A stretch of DNA of 64,000 nt from WS-9 sp036274595. Lineage in GTDB: Bacteria > Eisenbacteria > RBG-16-71-46 > SZUA-252. The notes beneath the pieces are model-generated. The model did no database searches. It was not told where the DNA came from and saw nothing but the letters and a program-made list of their open reading frames with translations. Within the stretch, counting starts at the first letter, position 1; each line of letters opens with the position of its first letter. The stretch lies in assembly GCA_036274595.1 (NCBI GenBank), contig DASUFL010000056.1, positions 1-64,000 on the forward strand, in the 5' to 3' direction. The position numbers were made by a program, and so were the translations under genes. Of this stretch, positions 16,249 through 24,768 are shown piece by piece.

Positions 16249-17871
16249 GTGACACCGAGCGACCGCCGCAAGCTGTTCGGAACGCTGATCGGGCTGGCCA
16301 TCTGCATCTGGGCGCTCTGGCCGACCTTCACCTTCTATACATTGAGCCCGGCCGAGCGCCGGGAAGTGCTCCAGGCCCGGCCCGCCTCGGCCACCAACGA
16401 AGTCGATCGCGCCCGCCTCGAGAAGATGGCCAAGCTGCGCGACGGCGCGATCAAGCTCGGCCTCGACCTCCAGGGCGGCATGTATCTCCTCCTCGAGGTG
16501 GACAAGTCGAAGCTCGGCGCGGCCGAGGCGAAGAACGCCGTCGATCAGGCCATGCAGATCATCCGAAACCGAATCGACCAGTTCGGCGTGGCGGAGCCCA
16601 CCATCCAGAAGCAGGGCGACAACCGGATCCTGGTCCAGCTCCCCGGCCTCCTCGACCAGGGGCGCGCCAAGGAGCTGATCGGCCAGACCGCGCTCCTCGA
16701 GTTCAAGATCGTCAAGACGGACGACGAGGCGCACGCGCTCTTCAACCGGATCGACGGCTACTTCACGCGGAAGATGGGCGGCGCGGCCGCCGATACCACC
16801 GGACCGGACTCGCTCCGGCATCCGTTCACCGGCCGCTTCCTCACGGTCGCGCAGGGCTCGGAGAGCTTCGCGCTCTCGTCCGAGGTCGCCGCGATCGACT
16901 CCATGCTCACCGTGCTCCGGTCCGACTCCACGTTCACGATGGACGCCGCGATCGCGTGGGACGCGCACGAGACGGAGCTCCAGGGTCGGAGCGGGCGGAA
17001 TCTCTACGTCGTCGACCGGGAGCCGCAGATGAGGGGGACCGAGGTGGCGAGCGCGCAGATGCGCCTCGACCTCGACCAGGAGCGTCCGGGATCGCCGGGC
17101 GTCGCTTTCAACCTCACGAGCAAGGGGGGCGCCATCTTTGCCGACGTCACCTCCCGCAACGTGCAGCGGCGGCTCGCCATCGTTCTCGACAATCGCGTGC
17201 AGTCGGCGCCGAACATCCGCGAGCGGATCCCGGGCGGACACGGCTCGATCACGGGCTCGTTCACCGAGGAGGAGGCGCAGAACCTCTCCATCGTGCTCCG
17301 CTCCGGCGCGCTCCCGGCCCCGGTCAACATCGTCGAGGAGCGGAGCGTGGGCGCTTCGCTCGGCCAGGACTCCATCGAGAAGGGCATCCGTGCCGGCGCG
17401 GTCGGCGCGCTGCTCGTCATCGTGTTCATGATCGTCTACTACCGCCTCTCGGGTCTCGTCGCCGTCGCCGCGCTCCTCCTCAACATCATCGGCCTCCTCG
17501 CCGCGATGGCCGGGTTCCACGCGACCCTGACCCTGCCCGGCATCGCGGGCATCGTGCTCACGATCGGGATGGCGGTGGACGCGAACGTGCTCATCTTCGA
17601 GCGCATTCGCGAGGAGCTCCGGAACAAGCGCACCGTGCTCAACGCGATCGACATGGGCTATTCGCGCGCGTGGCGCACCATTCTGGACGCCCATGTGACG
17701 ACGCTCCTCTCGGCGGTCGCCCTCATGTCGTTCGGCACGGGCCCGATCCGGGGATTCGCGATCACGCTCTCGATCGGTCTCATCATCAACATGATCACCG
17801 CCGTCTTCGTCTCGAAGATGATCTTCGACGCCTGGTCGCTAAGGCGGAAGGTCAGCACCATCAGCATTTAG
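16249..17871 (+). CDS. secD: Protein translocase subunit SecD
   Basis: SecD works with SecF to pull exported proteins to the periplasmic side using the proton gradient. The 540 residues start at GTG 16249. The first membrane helix lies at about 8-28, followed by LGLDLQGGMYLLLEV, the conserved D1 motif, then the periplasmic P1 domain with RNRIDQFGVAEPTIQ and the IVEERSVGASLG segment. The C-terminal bundle of helices contains GMAVDANVLIFERIREEL, with the conserved Asp of the proton path. Length is normal for a separate SecD. No yajC is seen next to it. secF follows after 13 bases. Confidence 0.97.
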   Translation: MTPSDRRKLFGTLIGLAICIWALWPTFTFYTLSPAERREVLQARPASATNEVDRARLEKMAKLRDGAIKLGLDLQGGMYLLLEVDKSKLGAAEAKNAVDQAMQIIRNRIDQFGVAEPTIQKQGDNRILVQLPGLLDQGRAKELIGQTALLEFKIVKTDDEAHALFNRIDGYFTRKMGGAAADTTGPDSLRHPFTGRFLTVAQGSESFALSSEVAAIDSMLTVLRSDSTFTMDAAIAWDAHETELQGRSGRNLYVVDREPQMRGTEVASAQMRLDLDQERPGSPGVAFNLTSKGGAIFADVTSRNVQRRLAIVLDNRVQSAPNIRERIPGGHGSITGSFTEEEAQNLSIVLRSGALPAPVNIVEERSVGASLGQDSIEKGIRAGAVGALLVIVFMIVYYRLSGLVAVAALLLNIIGLLAAMAGFHATLTLPGIAGIVLTIGMAVDANVLIFERIREELRNKRTVLNAIDMGYSRAWRTILDAHVTTLLSAVALMSFGTGPIRGFAITLSIGLIINMITAVFVSKMIFDAWSLRRKVSTISI

Positions 17872-17884
17872 CTAAGGAGAACCG

Positions 17885-18838
17885 GTGCTCGAAATCCTCC
17901 ATGGCGTGAACGTCGACTGGATGAGCAAGAGGCACATCGCCTACTGGTTCTCCGGCATCTGCGTCGCCATCTCCATCGTCTCCCTGATCATGCACGGCGG
18001 TCCGCGCTACGGCGTCGACTTCACGGGCGGAACGCTGATCGAGCTCCAGGTGACCCCGCCGCTCCCGGTCGACAACGTCCGGCGCGCGGTGGACCAGGCG
18101 GGCTTCACGGGCTCGGAGATCCAGGCGCTCAACGTCCCCGGCCAGTACCTCGTGCGCATCGGTCTGACCGAGCTCCACCACCTCGACCCCGCTCCGCGCG
18201 TCCGCGAGGCGGTCGCCGTCACCAATCCCGGCTCGACGGTCGAGATCCGGAAGGTCGAGACCGTGGGCCCCCGCGTCGGGAACGAGCTCCGTGGGAGCGC
18301 CCTCAAGGCGATCTTCCTCGCGCTCGGCCTGATCCTGGTCTACGTGGCCTTCCGGTACGACTGGCGCTACTCGCTCGGCGCCGTCATCGCGCTCTTCCAC
18401 GACGTCTTCATCGCCCTGGGCGCCGTCTCGATCACGAACAAGGAAGTCACGCTGACGATCGTGGCCGCGCTCCTCACCATCGCCGGCTTCTCGATCAACG
18501 ACACGATCGTCGTCTTCGACCGGATCCGGGAGCGGAAGCAGACGCTCCGCCGCGAGCATCCGACCAAGATCATGAATCTCGCGGTCAACGAGACGCTGAG
18601 CCGGACCATCATCACGTCGTTCACCGTCTTCCTGACCGTGCTCGCTCTCTACCTCCTCGGAGGCGAGGTGCTCCACGACTTCTCGTTCACGCTGCTGGTC
18701 GGCATCGTGTTCGGCACCTACTCCTCGGTCTACGTGGCCAGCGGTCTCGCCCTCGACACCCAGCTCTACCTCGAGGGACGGGGACTGCGCCGCAGGCAGG
18801 CTCCCGCCCCGACGAAGACCGCGAAAACGCGCGGATAA
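17885..18838 (+). CDS. secF: Protein translocase subunit SecF
   Basis: Partner of SecD in the inner membrane. The 317 residues start at GTG 17885 after a strong TAAGGAG. The family motif GPRYGVDFTGGTLIEL appears near residue 40, followed by a small periplasmic domain and VGPRVGNELRGSALKA. The helix bundle contains FSINDTIVVFDRIRE, with its conserved Asp, and NETLSRTIITSFTVFL. The last 20 residues are basic, as is common. With secD it forms a two-gene operon. Confidence 0.97.
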   Translation: MLEILHGVNVDWMSKRHIAYWFSGICVAISIVSLIMHGGPRYGVDFTGGTLIELQVTPPLPVDNVRRAVDQAGFTGSEIQALNVPGQYLVRIGLTELHHLDPAPRVREAVAVTNPGSTVEIRKVETVGPRVGNELRGSALKAIFLALGLILVYVAFRYDWRYSLGAVIALFHDVFIALGAVSITNKEVTLTIVAALLTIAGFSINDTIVVFDRIRERKQTLRREHPTKIMNLAVNETLSRTIITSFTVFLTVLALYLLGGEVLHDFSFTLLVGIVFGTYSSVYVASGLALDTQLYLEGRGLRRRQAPAPTKTAKTRG

Positions 18839-18884
18839 GGGCGCCGGGCTCCGCCGCGCCGCGCGCGGAACGGAGGATCGCAGC

Positions 18885-19394
18885 ATGGCTCGACCGCGAA
18901 GAGGGTTGGGTTGGAGCGCCGTGACGTTGGCCGCGGCCGCGCTCCTCGCATCCCCTCACGCCGCGCGGTTCGCCACGGCCGAGGAAGCTCCCCCGCCCGC
19001 CGACACCGCACCCCCTCGCGTCGAGGATTCGCCGCTCAAGCTCTTCGCCGCGGTGGAAGATGCGTGGATCGCATCGGACGCCGAGCGCCTGGCCGATATG
19101 GTGGACACCACGGCCGTGCGCATCACGCTCGAGCCGGGCACCCCGCCGACGTCCGCCGTCACGCGCAACGCCGCCCTCTTTCTCTTCCGCGACCAGCTCC
19201 GCCTCGTGAAGACGAGGTCCTTTCGGGTGACGCGGCTCGAGATCGCGCAGAAGTCGAAGCCGACCGCGACCGCCACCGCGACCTGGAGCGCGGACTGGGG
19301 AGGCCGGCGCGGCGTGCGCGACTTGAAGGTGTTGTTCGTCGCCGTGCCCGTGGGGAGCCGCTGGGTTTTGACCGAGGTTCGAGCCAACGACTGA
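18885..19394 (+). CDS. Small secreted protein, possibly NTF2/SnoaL-like
   Basis: A 169-residue protein with GGAGG nine bases before ATG 18885. The N-terminal RPRRG and hydrophobic stretch end around residue 30, so it is likely exported to the periplasm. The mature part contains PLKLFAAVEDAWIASDAERLADMVDT, then FLFRDQLRLVKTRSFRVTRL and GSRWVLTEVRAN. A helix followed by curved strands of this type is common in DUF4440/DUF4783 proteins. No catalytic residue stands out. It lies between secF and a phosphoesterase with short gaps. Fold assignment is tentative. Confidence 0.55.
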   Translation: MARPRRGLGWSAVTLAAAALLASPHAARFATAEEAPPPADTAPPRVEDSPLKLFAAVEDAWIASDAERLADMVDTTAVRITLEPGTPPTSAVTRNAALFLFRDQLRLVKTRSFRVTRLEIAQKSKPTATATATWSADWGGRRGVRDLKVLFVAVPVGSRWVLTEVRAND

Positions 19395-19424
19395 TCGTTC
19401 TCCCTCCGACTCCGCAGGTCGACC

Positions 19425-20303
19425 GTGTCCGACTCCCGCTCCGAACACACCACCGCCGACGTTCTCTTCGCTTCCGATCTGCACGGGCACACGGGCCTCT
19501 ACCGCGAGCTGCTCGAGACCGCGTGGCGGCTCCGCGTCCGCGCGGTGATCCTCGGGGGCGACCTCGCCCCGCACGCGGACGTCGCGACGCAGCGGCGCTT
19601 CTACGAGGAGTTCCTCGTCCCGCTCCTTCGCGACTACCGGGGTAAGCCGGGGGCGGCGGAGATCTTCCACATCCCGGGAAACGACGACTGGAAAGCCTCC
19701 CTCACCCCGCTCCTGGAAGCCCCGCTCTCCGGCACGCACGCGATCCACGGCCGCGTGATTCCCTTCCTCGACCATGGCTTCATCGCCGGCCTCGCGTCGG
19801 TTCCGATCACGCCGTTTCCCATGAAGGACTGGGACCGGTGGGAGGAGGGACTTGCGGCGGCGGCCAAGATGGAGGGCTTCCGGAGCGAGCCGGACGGGGG
19901 CCTTCGCGCCTACACGTTCCGCGGCCGCGAGCGGCGCGAATCGCTGGTCGCGGATCTCGACGCGCTGGAGCGGGAGATGCCCGCGGACGGCGTGGCGCCT
20001 TTGATCTGCGTCTTCCACGGGCCGCCCTACGGCACCGCGCTGGATCAGATCGCCCGCGGGGTGCACGTGGGGTCGCACGAATCCCGGCGATTCCTGGAGC
20101 GGCGGCGTCCCCTGCTCGGGCTCCACGGCCACATTCACGAGTCTCCGGCGACTTCGGGCCGATTCGCCGAGCGGCTGGGCCGTACGATCTGCATCAATGC
20201 CGGACAGCGCATGGGGAGCGCGCTCCACGCGGTCTGGTTTCGCCTGGACGACATACCGGGAACGCTGACGCACTCGCTTTTGGGCCCGGCCGATCTGGGA
20301 TGA
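19425..20303 (+). CDS. Calcineurin-like metallophosphoesterase
   Basis: A 292-residue cytoplasmic protein starting at GTG 19425. All five metal-binding motifs of the fold are present: FASDLHGH near residue 15, GGDLAPH near 45, PGNDDW near 84, FHGPPYG near 200 and LHGHIHES near 230. The family hydrolyses phosphodiesters or phosphomonoesters with a bimetal centre. No substrate can be inferred. A protein of this general size with this motif order occurs in archaeal and bacterial uncharacterised phosphoesterase groups. No operon partner is evident; the next gene has its own promoter region. Confidence 0.85.
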   Translation: MSDSRSEHTTADVLFASDLHGHTGLYRELLETAWRLRVRAVILGGDLAPHADVATQRRFYEEFLVPLLRDYRGKPGAAEIFHIPGNDDWKASLTPLLEAPLSGTHAIHGRVIPFLDHGFIAGLASVPITPFPMKDWDRWEEGLAAAAKMEGFRSEPDGGLRAYTFRGRERRESLVADLDALEREMPADGVAPLICVFHGPPYGTALDQIARGVHVGSHESRRFLERRRPLLGLHGHIHESPATSGRFAERLGRTICINAGQRMGSALHAVWFRLDDIPGTLTHSLLGPADLG

Positions 20304-20337
20304 GCCGTTCGGCCTAGTCCTTTTGGAAGGCCTGGGC

Positions 20338-20370
20338 TTGACCGATTGCCCATTCTGTATACTGTATACA
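20338..20370 (+). promoter_or_regulatory. Promoter region and 15-bp dyad, probable GntR operator
   Basis: A -35-like TTGACC at 20338-20343 is followed by the perfect inverted repeat TGTATAC-T-GTATACA at 20356-20370, which covers the place of the -10 box. FCD-type GntR regulators commonly bind T-G-T-n-n-n-A-C-A dyads. A GntR regulator is encoded in the same operon at 22034. Repression by blocking RNA polymerase is inferred. Confidence 0.55.
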
Positions 20371-20384
20371 ATATGGAGTCGCCC

Positions 20385-22037
20385 ATGAACCGACCCTCCC
20401 CAGCCGCCGCCCGCCTCGCGCTTTCCCTCGCCACCGCAGCTCTAGTGTCCCACGCCACAATCGGTTGTAGCCAGGCCCAGCCGGGGGAGGACTCGCGCTG
20501 GTGGGGTCACGTCCGGGCGCTGGCCTCCGACGACCTCCGCGGGCGACGGACCGGAACCGAGGATTTTCGACGCGCGGCCGCCTACGTGGCAGCCGCATAC
20601 CGGGAGCTCGGGGTCGATTCGCTCGGGCCCGCCGGCTATGACCAGGACGTGCCGTTCGTGGTGCGGACGGTCGACGAGGCTCGCTGCAGCGTGACCCTCC
20701 TGCCCGAGGAGGGAAGCCCGATCGCCCTCCGCTTCGGCGACGACGCGACCCTCGTCCGGAGTGCGCCCCTCGGCCGGGATGTCGAGGCCCCGCTGGTCTT
20801 CGTCGGCTATGCCGTGGTCGCGCCCGAAGCCAAGTACGACGACCTCGAATGGCAGGATCTGAAAGGGAAGATCGCGGTGTACGTCAGCTCCGGCCCCGCC
20901 GCCGTGCCCGATCCGATGCGCGCGCACGTGCAGTTCGCGGCGGAGCGCTGGGCGCATCTCAAGGCCGCCGGCGCCATCGGGGCGATCTCCATCCCCAACC
21001 CGGCCACGATGGAGGCGGGGTGGGCGCGCTACATCGTGAACCGTTCGACGCCGGCCATGGCGCTGGAGGACAAGGCCGACCACGAGCTCGAGGGGCAGCG
21101 CTTCGGACTGCGGCTCAATCCGGCGCGCGCGGACACGCTGTTCGAGGGCTCTCAGCACACGTGGGCCGAGATCGCGGCCATGGCGAAGCGGGGCGATCAG
21201 CTCCCCACCTTCGACATGCCCATGAGGCTCAGGGCCCACGTGGAGGCGAAGACCTGGCGCGTTCGATCGCCCAACGTGATCGGCGTGATCCATGGGTCGG
21301 ATCCAACGCTCCGGAACGAGTACGTGCTCCTGACGGCGCACCTCGACCATCTGGGCGTGGGGGCGCCTGTCGACGGAGACTCGATCTACAACGGCGCGAT
21401 GGACAACGCGTCGGGCGTGGCCACCCTTCTCGAGCTGGCGCGGGCCCTGCGCCAGGGTCCCGCGCCCAAGCGCTCGGTGATCCTCGCGGCGCTCACGGGC
21501 GAGGAGGAAGGGCTCTACGGCTCGCGCTACTTCGCGCTCCACCCGCTCGTGCCCATGTCGCGGATCGTCGCGGAGATCAACGTCGACATGGTGCTCCCCA
21601 TCGTTCCGCTCACGCACATGGTCGTGTTCGGCCTCAACGAGTCCTCGCTCGGGCCCCGCGCGACCGAGGTGGCGCAGCGCCATGGCGTGGCGACGCAGAA
21701 GGACCCCGAGCCGCAGCGCAATCTCTTCATCCGGAGCGATCAGTACAACCTGATCCGCGCCGGCGTTCCGTCGCTCGCGTTCGTGACGGGGTTCGTGCCG
21801 GGCACGCCGGCCGAGGAGCGGCTCAAAGAGTTCCGCCACAATCGGTATCACGCTCCGTCGGACGATCTGGACCAGCCCGTCGACCATCAGGCGGCCGCGC
21901 TCTGGAACGAGATCCTCCTCGATCTCGTGCGGGACACCGCCGACCGCGCGGAGAAGCCGCGCTGGAATTCCGACAGCTTCTTCGCGCGCTTCGCGAAGGA
22001 GCCCGCGACCCACTCGCCGAGAGCCGCCCGGCCGTGA
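20385..22037 (+). CDS. M28-family zinc aminopeptidase, secreted lipoprotein
   Basis: A 550-residue protein. ATG 20385 was chosen because GGAG lies six bases upstream and because earlier ATGs would fall within the operator. The signal peptide ends in the lipobox-like ATIGC near residue 26. A PA-like domain lies between residues about 110 and 260, followed by the M28 catalytic core. Zinc ligands appear as TAHLDHLG (His, near 318), MDNASGVA (Asp, near 339), GEEEGLYGS (catalytic and ligand Glu, near 374) and INVDMV (Asp, near 400), with a late His in HNRYHAPSDD. It should cut N-terminal residues from peptides in the periplasm or at the surface. It overlaps the GntR gene by four bases. Confidence 0.88.
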   Translation: MNRPSPAAARLALSLATAALVSHATIGCSQAQPGEDSRWWGHVRALASDDLRGRRTGTEDFRRAAAYVAAAYRELGVDSLGPAGYDQDVPFVVRTVDEARCSVTLLPEEGSPIALRFGDDATLVRSAPLGRDVEAPLVFVGYAVVAPEAKYDDLEWQDLKGKIAVYVSSGPAAVPDPMRAHVQFAAERWAHLKAAGAIGAISIPNPATMEAGWARYIVNRSTPAMALEDKADHELEGQRFGLRLNPARADTLFEGSQHTWAEIAAMAKRGDQLPTFDMPMRLRAHVEAKTWRVRSPNVIGVIHGSDPTLRNEYVLLTAHLDHLGVGAPVDGDSIYNGAMDNASGVATLLELARALRQGPAPKRSVILAALTGEEEGLYGSRYFALHPLVPMSRIVAEINVDMVLPIVPLTHMVVFGLNESSLGPRATEVAQRHGVATQKDPEPQRNLFIRSDQYNLIRAGVPSLAFVTGFVPGTPAEERLKEFRHNRYHAPSDDLDQPVDHQAAALWNEILLDLVRDTADRAEKPRWNSDSFFARFAKEPATHSPRAARP

Positions 22038-22684
22038 TCACGATCGCGCGCGCGCCGCTCAGGCGCGAGGTGCGCCGCGTCGTGCTGGACCGCATCCTGC
22101 GCGGCGAGATCCCGCCCGGGGGCGGGATCAACGAGTCGGAGCTCGCGACCGACATCGGCGTGAGCCGCACACCGCTCCGGGAAGCGCTCCTCGGTCTGGA
22201 GCGCGAGGGGTTTCTCCGCTCCGAGACGGGGCGCGGCTTCTTCGCGGCGGCGCTCACCGCCGAGGACGCGGAGGAGCTCTATCCCATCCTCTGGACGCTC
22301 GAGGGGCTCGCGCTCGCGTCGACCCCGTCGCCGAATGCCGCGCGCAAGGCCGAGCTCGAGCGCATCAACGCGGACCTCGCGCGCTACGAGCGGATTCCGG
22401 AGCGCGCGCTCGATTTCGACCGCCTGTGGCACGACACCCTCCTCGCCGCGTGTCCGAAGCGGAGGCTCCTCACGATGACCGAGGTGCTGAAGGATCAGGC
22501 GCGCCGCTACGAGCGCGCGTACATGGCCGACTCCGGGCGGGTGTTCGTCTCGACGCGGCAGCACGAGGAGATCCTCGAAGCCCTCGAGAAAGACGAGCGC
22601 GAGAAGGCGGTCCGGCTCCTCGAGACCAACTGGCGCGTGAGCCTCGACTTCCTCTTGCCATGGCTCCGGAAGGCGCGCCCTTGA
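22034..22684 (+). CDS. GntR-family transcriptional regulator, FCD type
   Basis: A 216-residue regulator starting at GTG 22034 within the M28 stop (GTGA). The N-terminal winged helix contains LRREVRRVVLDRILRGEIPPG and the recognition segment GVSRTPLREALLGLEREG, both typical of GntR. The C-terminal helical part has FDRLWHDTLLAACP and STRQHEEILEALEKDEREKA, which fits the FCD effector domain that often binds a carboxylate through a metal. Its position between two peptidases suggests it responds to a peptide-derived or amino-acid-derived ligand. The dyad at 20356 is the obvious target. Confidence 0.87.
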   Translation: MITIARAPLRREVRRVVLDRILRGEIPPGGGINESELATDIGVSRTPLREALLGLEREGFLRSETGRGFFAAALTAEDAEELYPILWTLEGLALASTPSPNAARKAELERINADLARYERIPERALDFDRLWHDTLLAACPKRRLLTMTEVLKDQARRYERAYMADSGRVFVSTRQHEEILEALEKDEREKAVRLLETNWRVSLDFLLPWLRKARP

Positions 22685-23850
22685 GCGCGCGTGCGGCCGC
22701 CGCGCGGGATCCGCTCGCGCCCGAATTCGTCCTCGAGATCCTCCAGAGTCTCGTGCGCATCCCGTCCGTGAATCCGACGCTCGCTCCCGAGGAGGGCGGA
22801 GGAGAGGCCGAGATCGCGGGCTTCGTGCGGGACTGGCTCGACGCGCGCGGCATCGAAGCGCGCCTCGAGGAAGCCGCGCCGGGGCGGCCCAACGTGTTCG
22901 GGGCGGTGGGAGCGGATGCGGGTCCGACCCTCGTCCTCTGCGCGCATCTCGATACGGTCGGAACCGCCGGGATGACGATTCCCCCGTTCGAGCCGCGCGT
23001 GGAAGGGAATCGCGTGTATGGGCGCGGGAGCTTCGACATGAAGGGAGGCGTGGCGGCGATCCTCGCGGCCGCGGTCGCGCTTCGGGACGCCGGGCTCCAG
23101 GGACGCGTGCTCCTCGCACTCGTGGCGGATGAGGAGTACACGAGCCTGGGGGCGGACGACTTCGTGCGGCGCCATCGCGCCGACGGCTGCATCCTGACCG
23201 AAGCGAGCGAGGGGCGCCTGATCACCGCCCACAAGGGATTCGCCTGGATCGAAGCACGCACGGAGGGGCGCGCGGCGCACGGCAGCCGATGGGATCTCGG
23301 AGTGAGCGCGATCGCGCGGATGGGGCGGATCGTGGCCGCGCTCGACGACCTCGATCGCGGCACCCTTCGCAAGCGCACCCATCCGCTCGTGGGTCCGGCC
23401 TCGCTCCACTGCGCCAAAATCGACGGCGGCGTGGGGCTTTCGACCTACGCTCCTGCATGCACGCTCGTCGTGGAGCGCCGCACGCTCCCCGGCGAGACAC
23501 CCGAACGCGCGCTCGAGGAGATCGGGTCGGCCATCGCGGGAGCCGGCGAGGAGGCGAAGCTGTCGATCGTCTTCTCCCGCCCCCCTTTGACCTGCGATCC
23601 CAAGGCCAAGGTCGCCCGCGCGGCGCGCGAGGCGATCGAGGCGGTCCAGGGCGAGCCCGCGGTGGAGGCGGGCGTACCGTACTGGATGGATGCGGCCGTT
23701 TTCGGGCAGGCGGGCATCCCGGCCGTGGACTACGGCCCCACGGGGTTCGGCGCCCACGAGGCGGTCGAGTGGGTGGACCTCGACTCCGTGGTCCTGACGG
23801 CGCGGGTCCTGGCGGAAGCCGCTCGCCGGTTCACGGCGAATCCAGCGTAA
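22681..23850 (+). CDS. M20-family metallopeptidase / amidohydrolase (ArgE/DapE-like)
   Basis: A 389-residue cytoplasmic enzyme. I chose TTG 22681, which overlaps the GntR stop (TTGA) and follows GGAAGG at seven bases; ATG 22660 is an in-frame alternative without a ribosome site. Dinuclear zinc motifs are clear: LCAHLDTVG, GRGSFDMKGGVAA (bridging Asp), ADEEYTS (catalytic and ligand Glu), TEASEG, and GAHEAVEW near the end. A dimerisation lid with HGSRWDLGVSAI lies between. M20 enzymes hydrolyse acylated amino acids or dipeptides; the exact substrate is unknown. Within the operon it could process products released by the M28 enzyme. Confidence 0.88.
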   Translation: MSARAAAARDPLAPEFVLEILQSLVRIPSVNPTLAPEEGGGEAEIAGFVRDWLDARGIEARLEEAAPGRPNVFGAVGADAGPTLVLCAHLDTVGTAGMTIPPFEPRVEGNRVYGRGSFDMKGGVAAILAAAVALRDAGLQGRVLLALVADEEYTSLGADDFVRRHRADGCILTEASEGRLITAHKGFAWIEARTEGRAAHGSRWDLGVSAIARMGRIVAALDDLDRGTLRKRTHPLVGPASLHCAKIDGGVGLSTYAPACTLVVERRTLPGETPERALEEIGSAIAGAGEEAKLSIVFSRPPLTCDPKAKVARAAREAIEAVQGEPAVEAGVPYWMDAAVFGQAGIPAVDYGPTGFGAHEAVEWVDLDSVVLTARVLAEAARRFTANPA

Positions 23851-24039
23851 AGGAGCCCGCCGGGCATCCCTCCGGCGCCCAGCCTCCCAGACCCATCCCG
23901 GCTCCCGGAACCTCCCGTTCGGGCCGATGTTTAGCTAGCGGGGCGGGGTTCGGCGTTTTCCCCTCTGCTATCCTTGATTCGAACGTCTGGAGCCCCAACC
24001 CCTCGGCGCCAGGCAGCGTCTCAATTCCCAGGAGATGGA

Positions 24040-24768
24040 ATGGCGCCATTCGGAACGGCAAATCGGTCGGTCGCCGCGCTTTGGGCGGGGAGTCTGGCCG
24101 CACTCTTGCTCAGTCTCGGGCCAACGCACGCGTCCGGCGCCCCCGGCTCCGGGTCCACCCAGGACGTCTCGGGGGGCTTCACCCTCGCCAGGCTGAAATA
24201 CACGGGGGGCGGAGACTGGTACTCCGATGAGAGCTCGCTCAAGAATTTGCTTCGAGCGCTCAGGGCGCGGGGCGACATCCGGGTCGGGCAGGACAAGGAA
24301 GCGGTGGTGACGGCGACGGATCCCGAGCTCTGGAACTATCCCCTCCTGTTCATGACGGGGCATGGCAACGTGAAGATGAGCGACGAGGAGCTTCGATCGA
24401 TGCGGCGCTATCTCGATCAGGGCGGATTTCTCTGGGCCGACGACAACTTCGGCCTCGATAAATCCTTCCGCGAGCTGATGCGCCGCCTCTATCCGGAGAC
24501 CCCGCTCGTCGAGCTGCCGTTCAGCCACGAGCTGTTCCGGTTTCCCAACGCGTTCCCGAACGGCGCCCCCAAGATCCACGAGCATGACGGCGGTCCCGCG
24601 CGGGTCTTCGCCATCGTCAAGGATGGCCGTGTGCGCGTCCTCTACACCTTCGACTGCGACATCGGGAACGGCATCGAGGACGAAGGCGTTCACGACGATC
24701 CACCGGACAAGCGCGCGGCCGCGATGCGGTTCGCCGTCAACGTGGCGACCTACGCGGTGACCAACTGA
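24040..24768 (+). CDS. DUF4159-domain secreted protein
   Basis: A 242-residue protein. ATG 24040 follows AGGAG and gives a signal peptide ending near THASG at about residue 30. The mature part matches DUF4159: FTLARLKYTGGGDWYSD, then NYPLLFMTGHGNVKMSDEE, LRRYL-like helix, FLWADDNFGLD and SHELFRFPNAFP. The domain resembles a class I glutamine amidotransferase-like fold and is usually met near DUF4175 or MoxR/DUF58 genes. No catalytic triad can be asserted here. It overlaps the next start by one base (TGATG) and heads a four-gene operon. About 190 bases upstream have no gene and no clear promoter. Confidence 0.8.
   Translation: MAPFGTANRSVAALWAGSLAALLLSLGPTHASGAPGSGSTQDVSGGFTLARLKYTGGGDWYSDESSLKNLLRALRARGDIRVGQDKEAVVTATDPELWNYPLLFMTGHGNVKMSDEELRSMRRYLDQGGFLWADDNFGLDKSFRELMRRLYPETPLVELPFSHELFRFPNAFPNGAPKIHEHDGGPARVFAIVKDGRVRVLYTFDCDIGNGIEDEGVHDDPPDKRAAAMRFAVNVATYAVTN

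Noticed and set aside
15922..17694. A 590-codon minus-strand frame across the secD region
   Set aside because: Charged low-complexity sequence without motifs, opposite an unmistakable secD.
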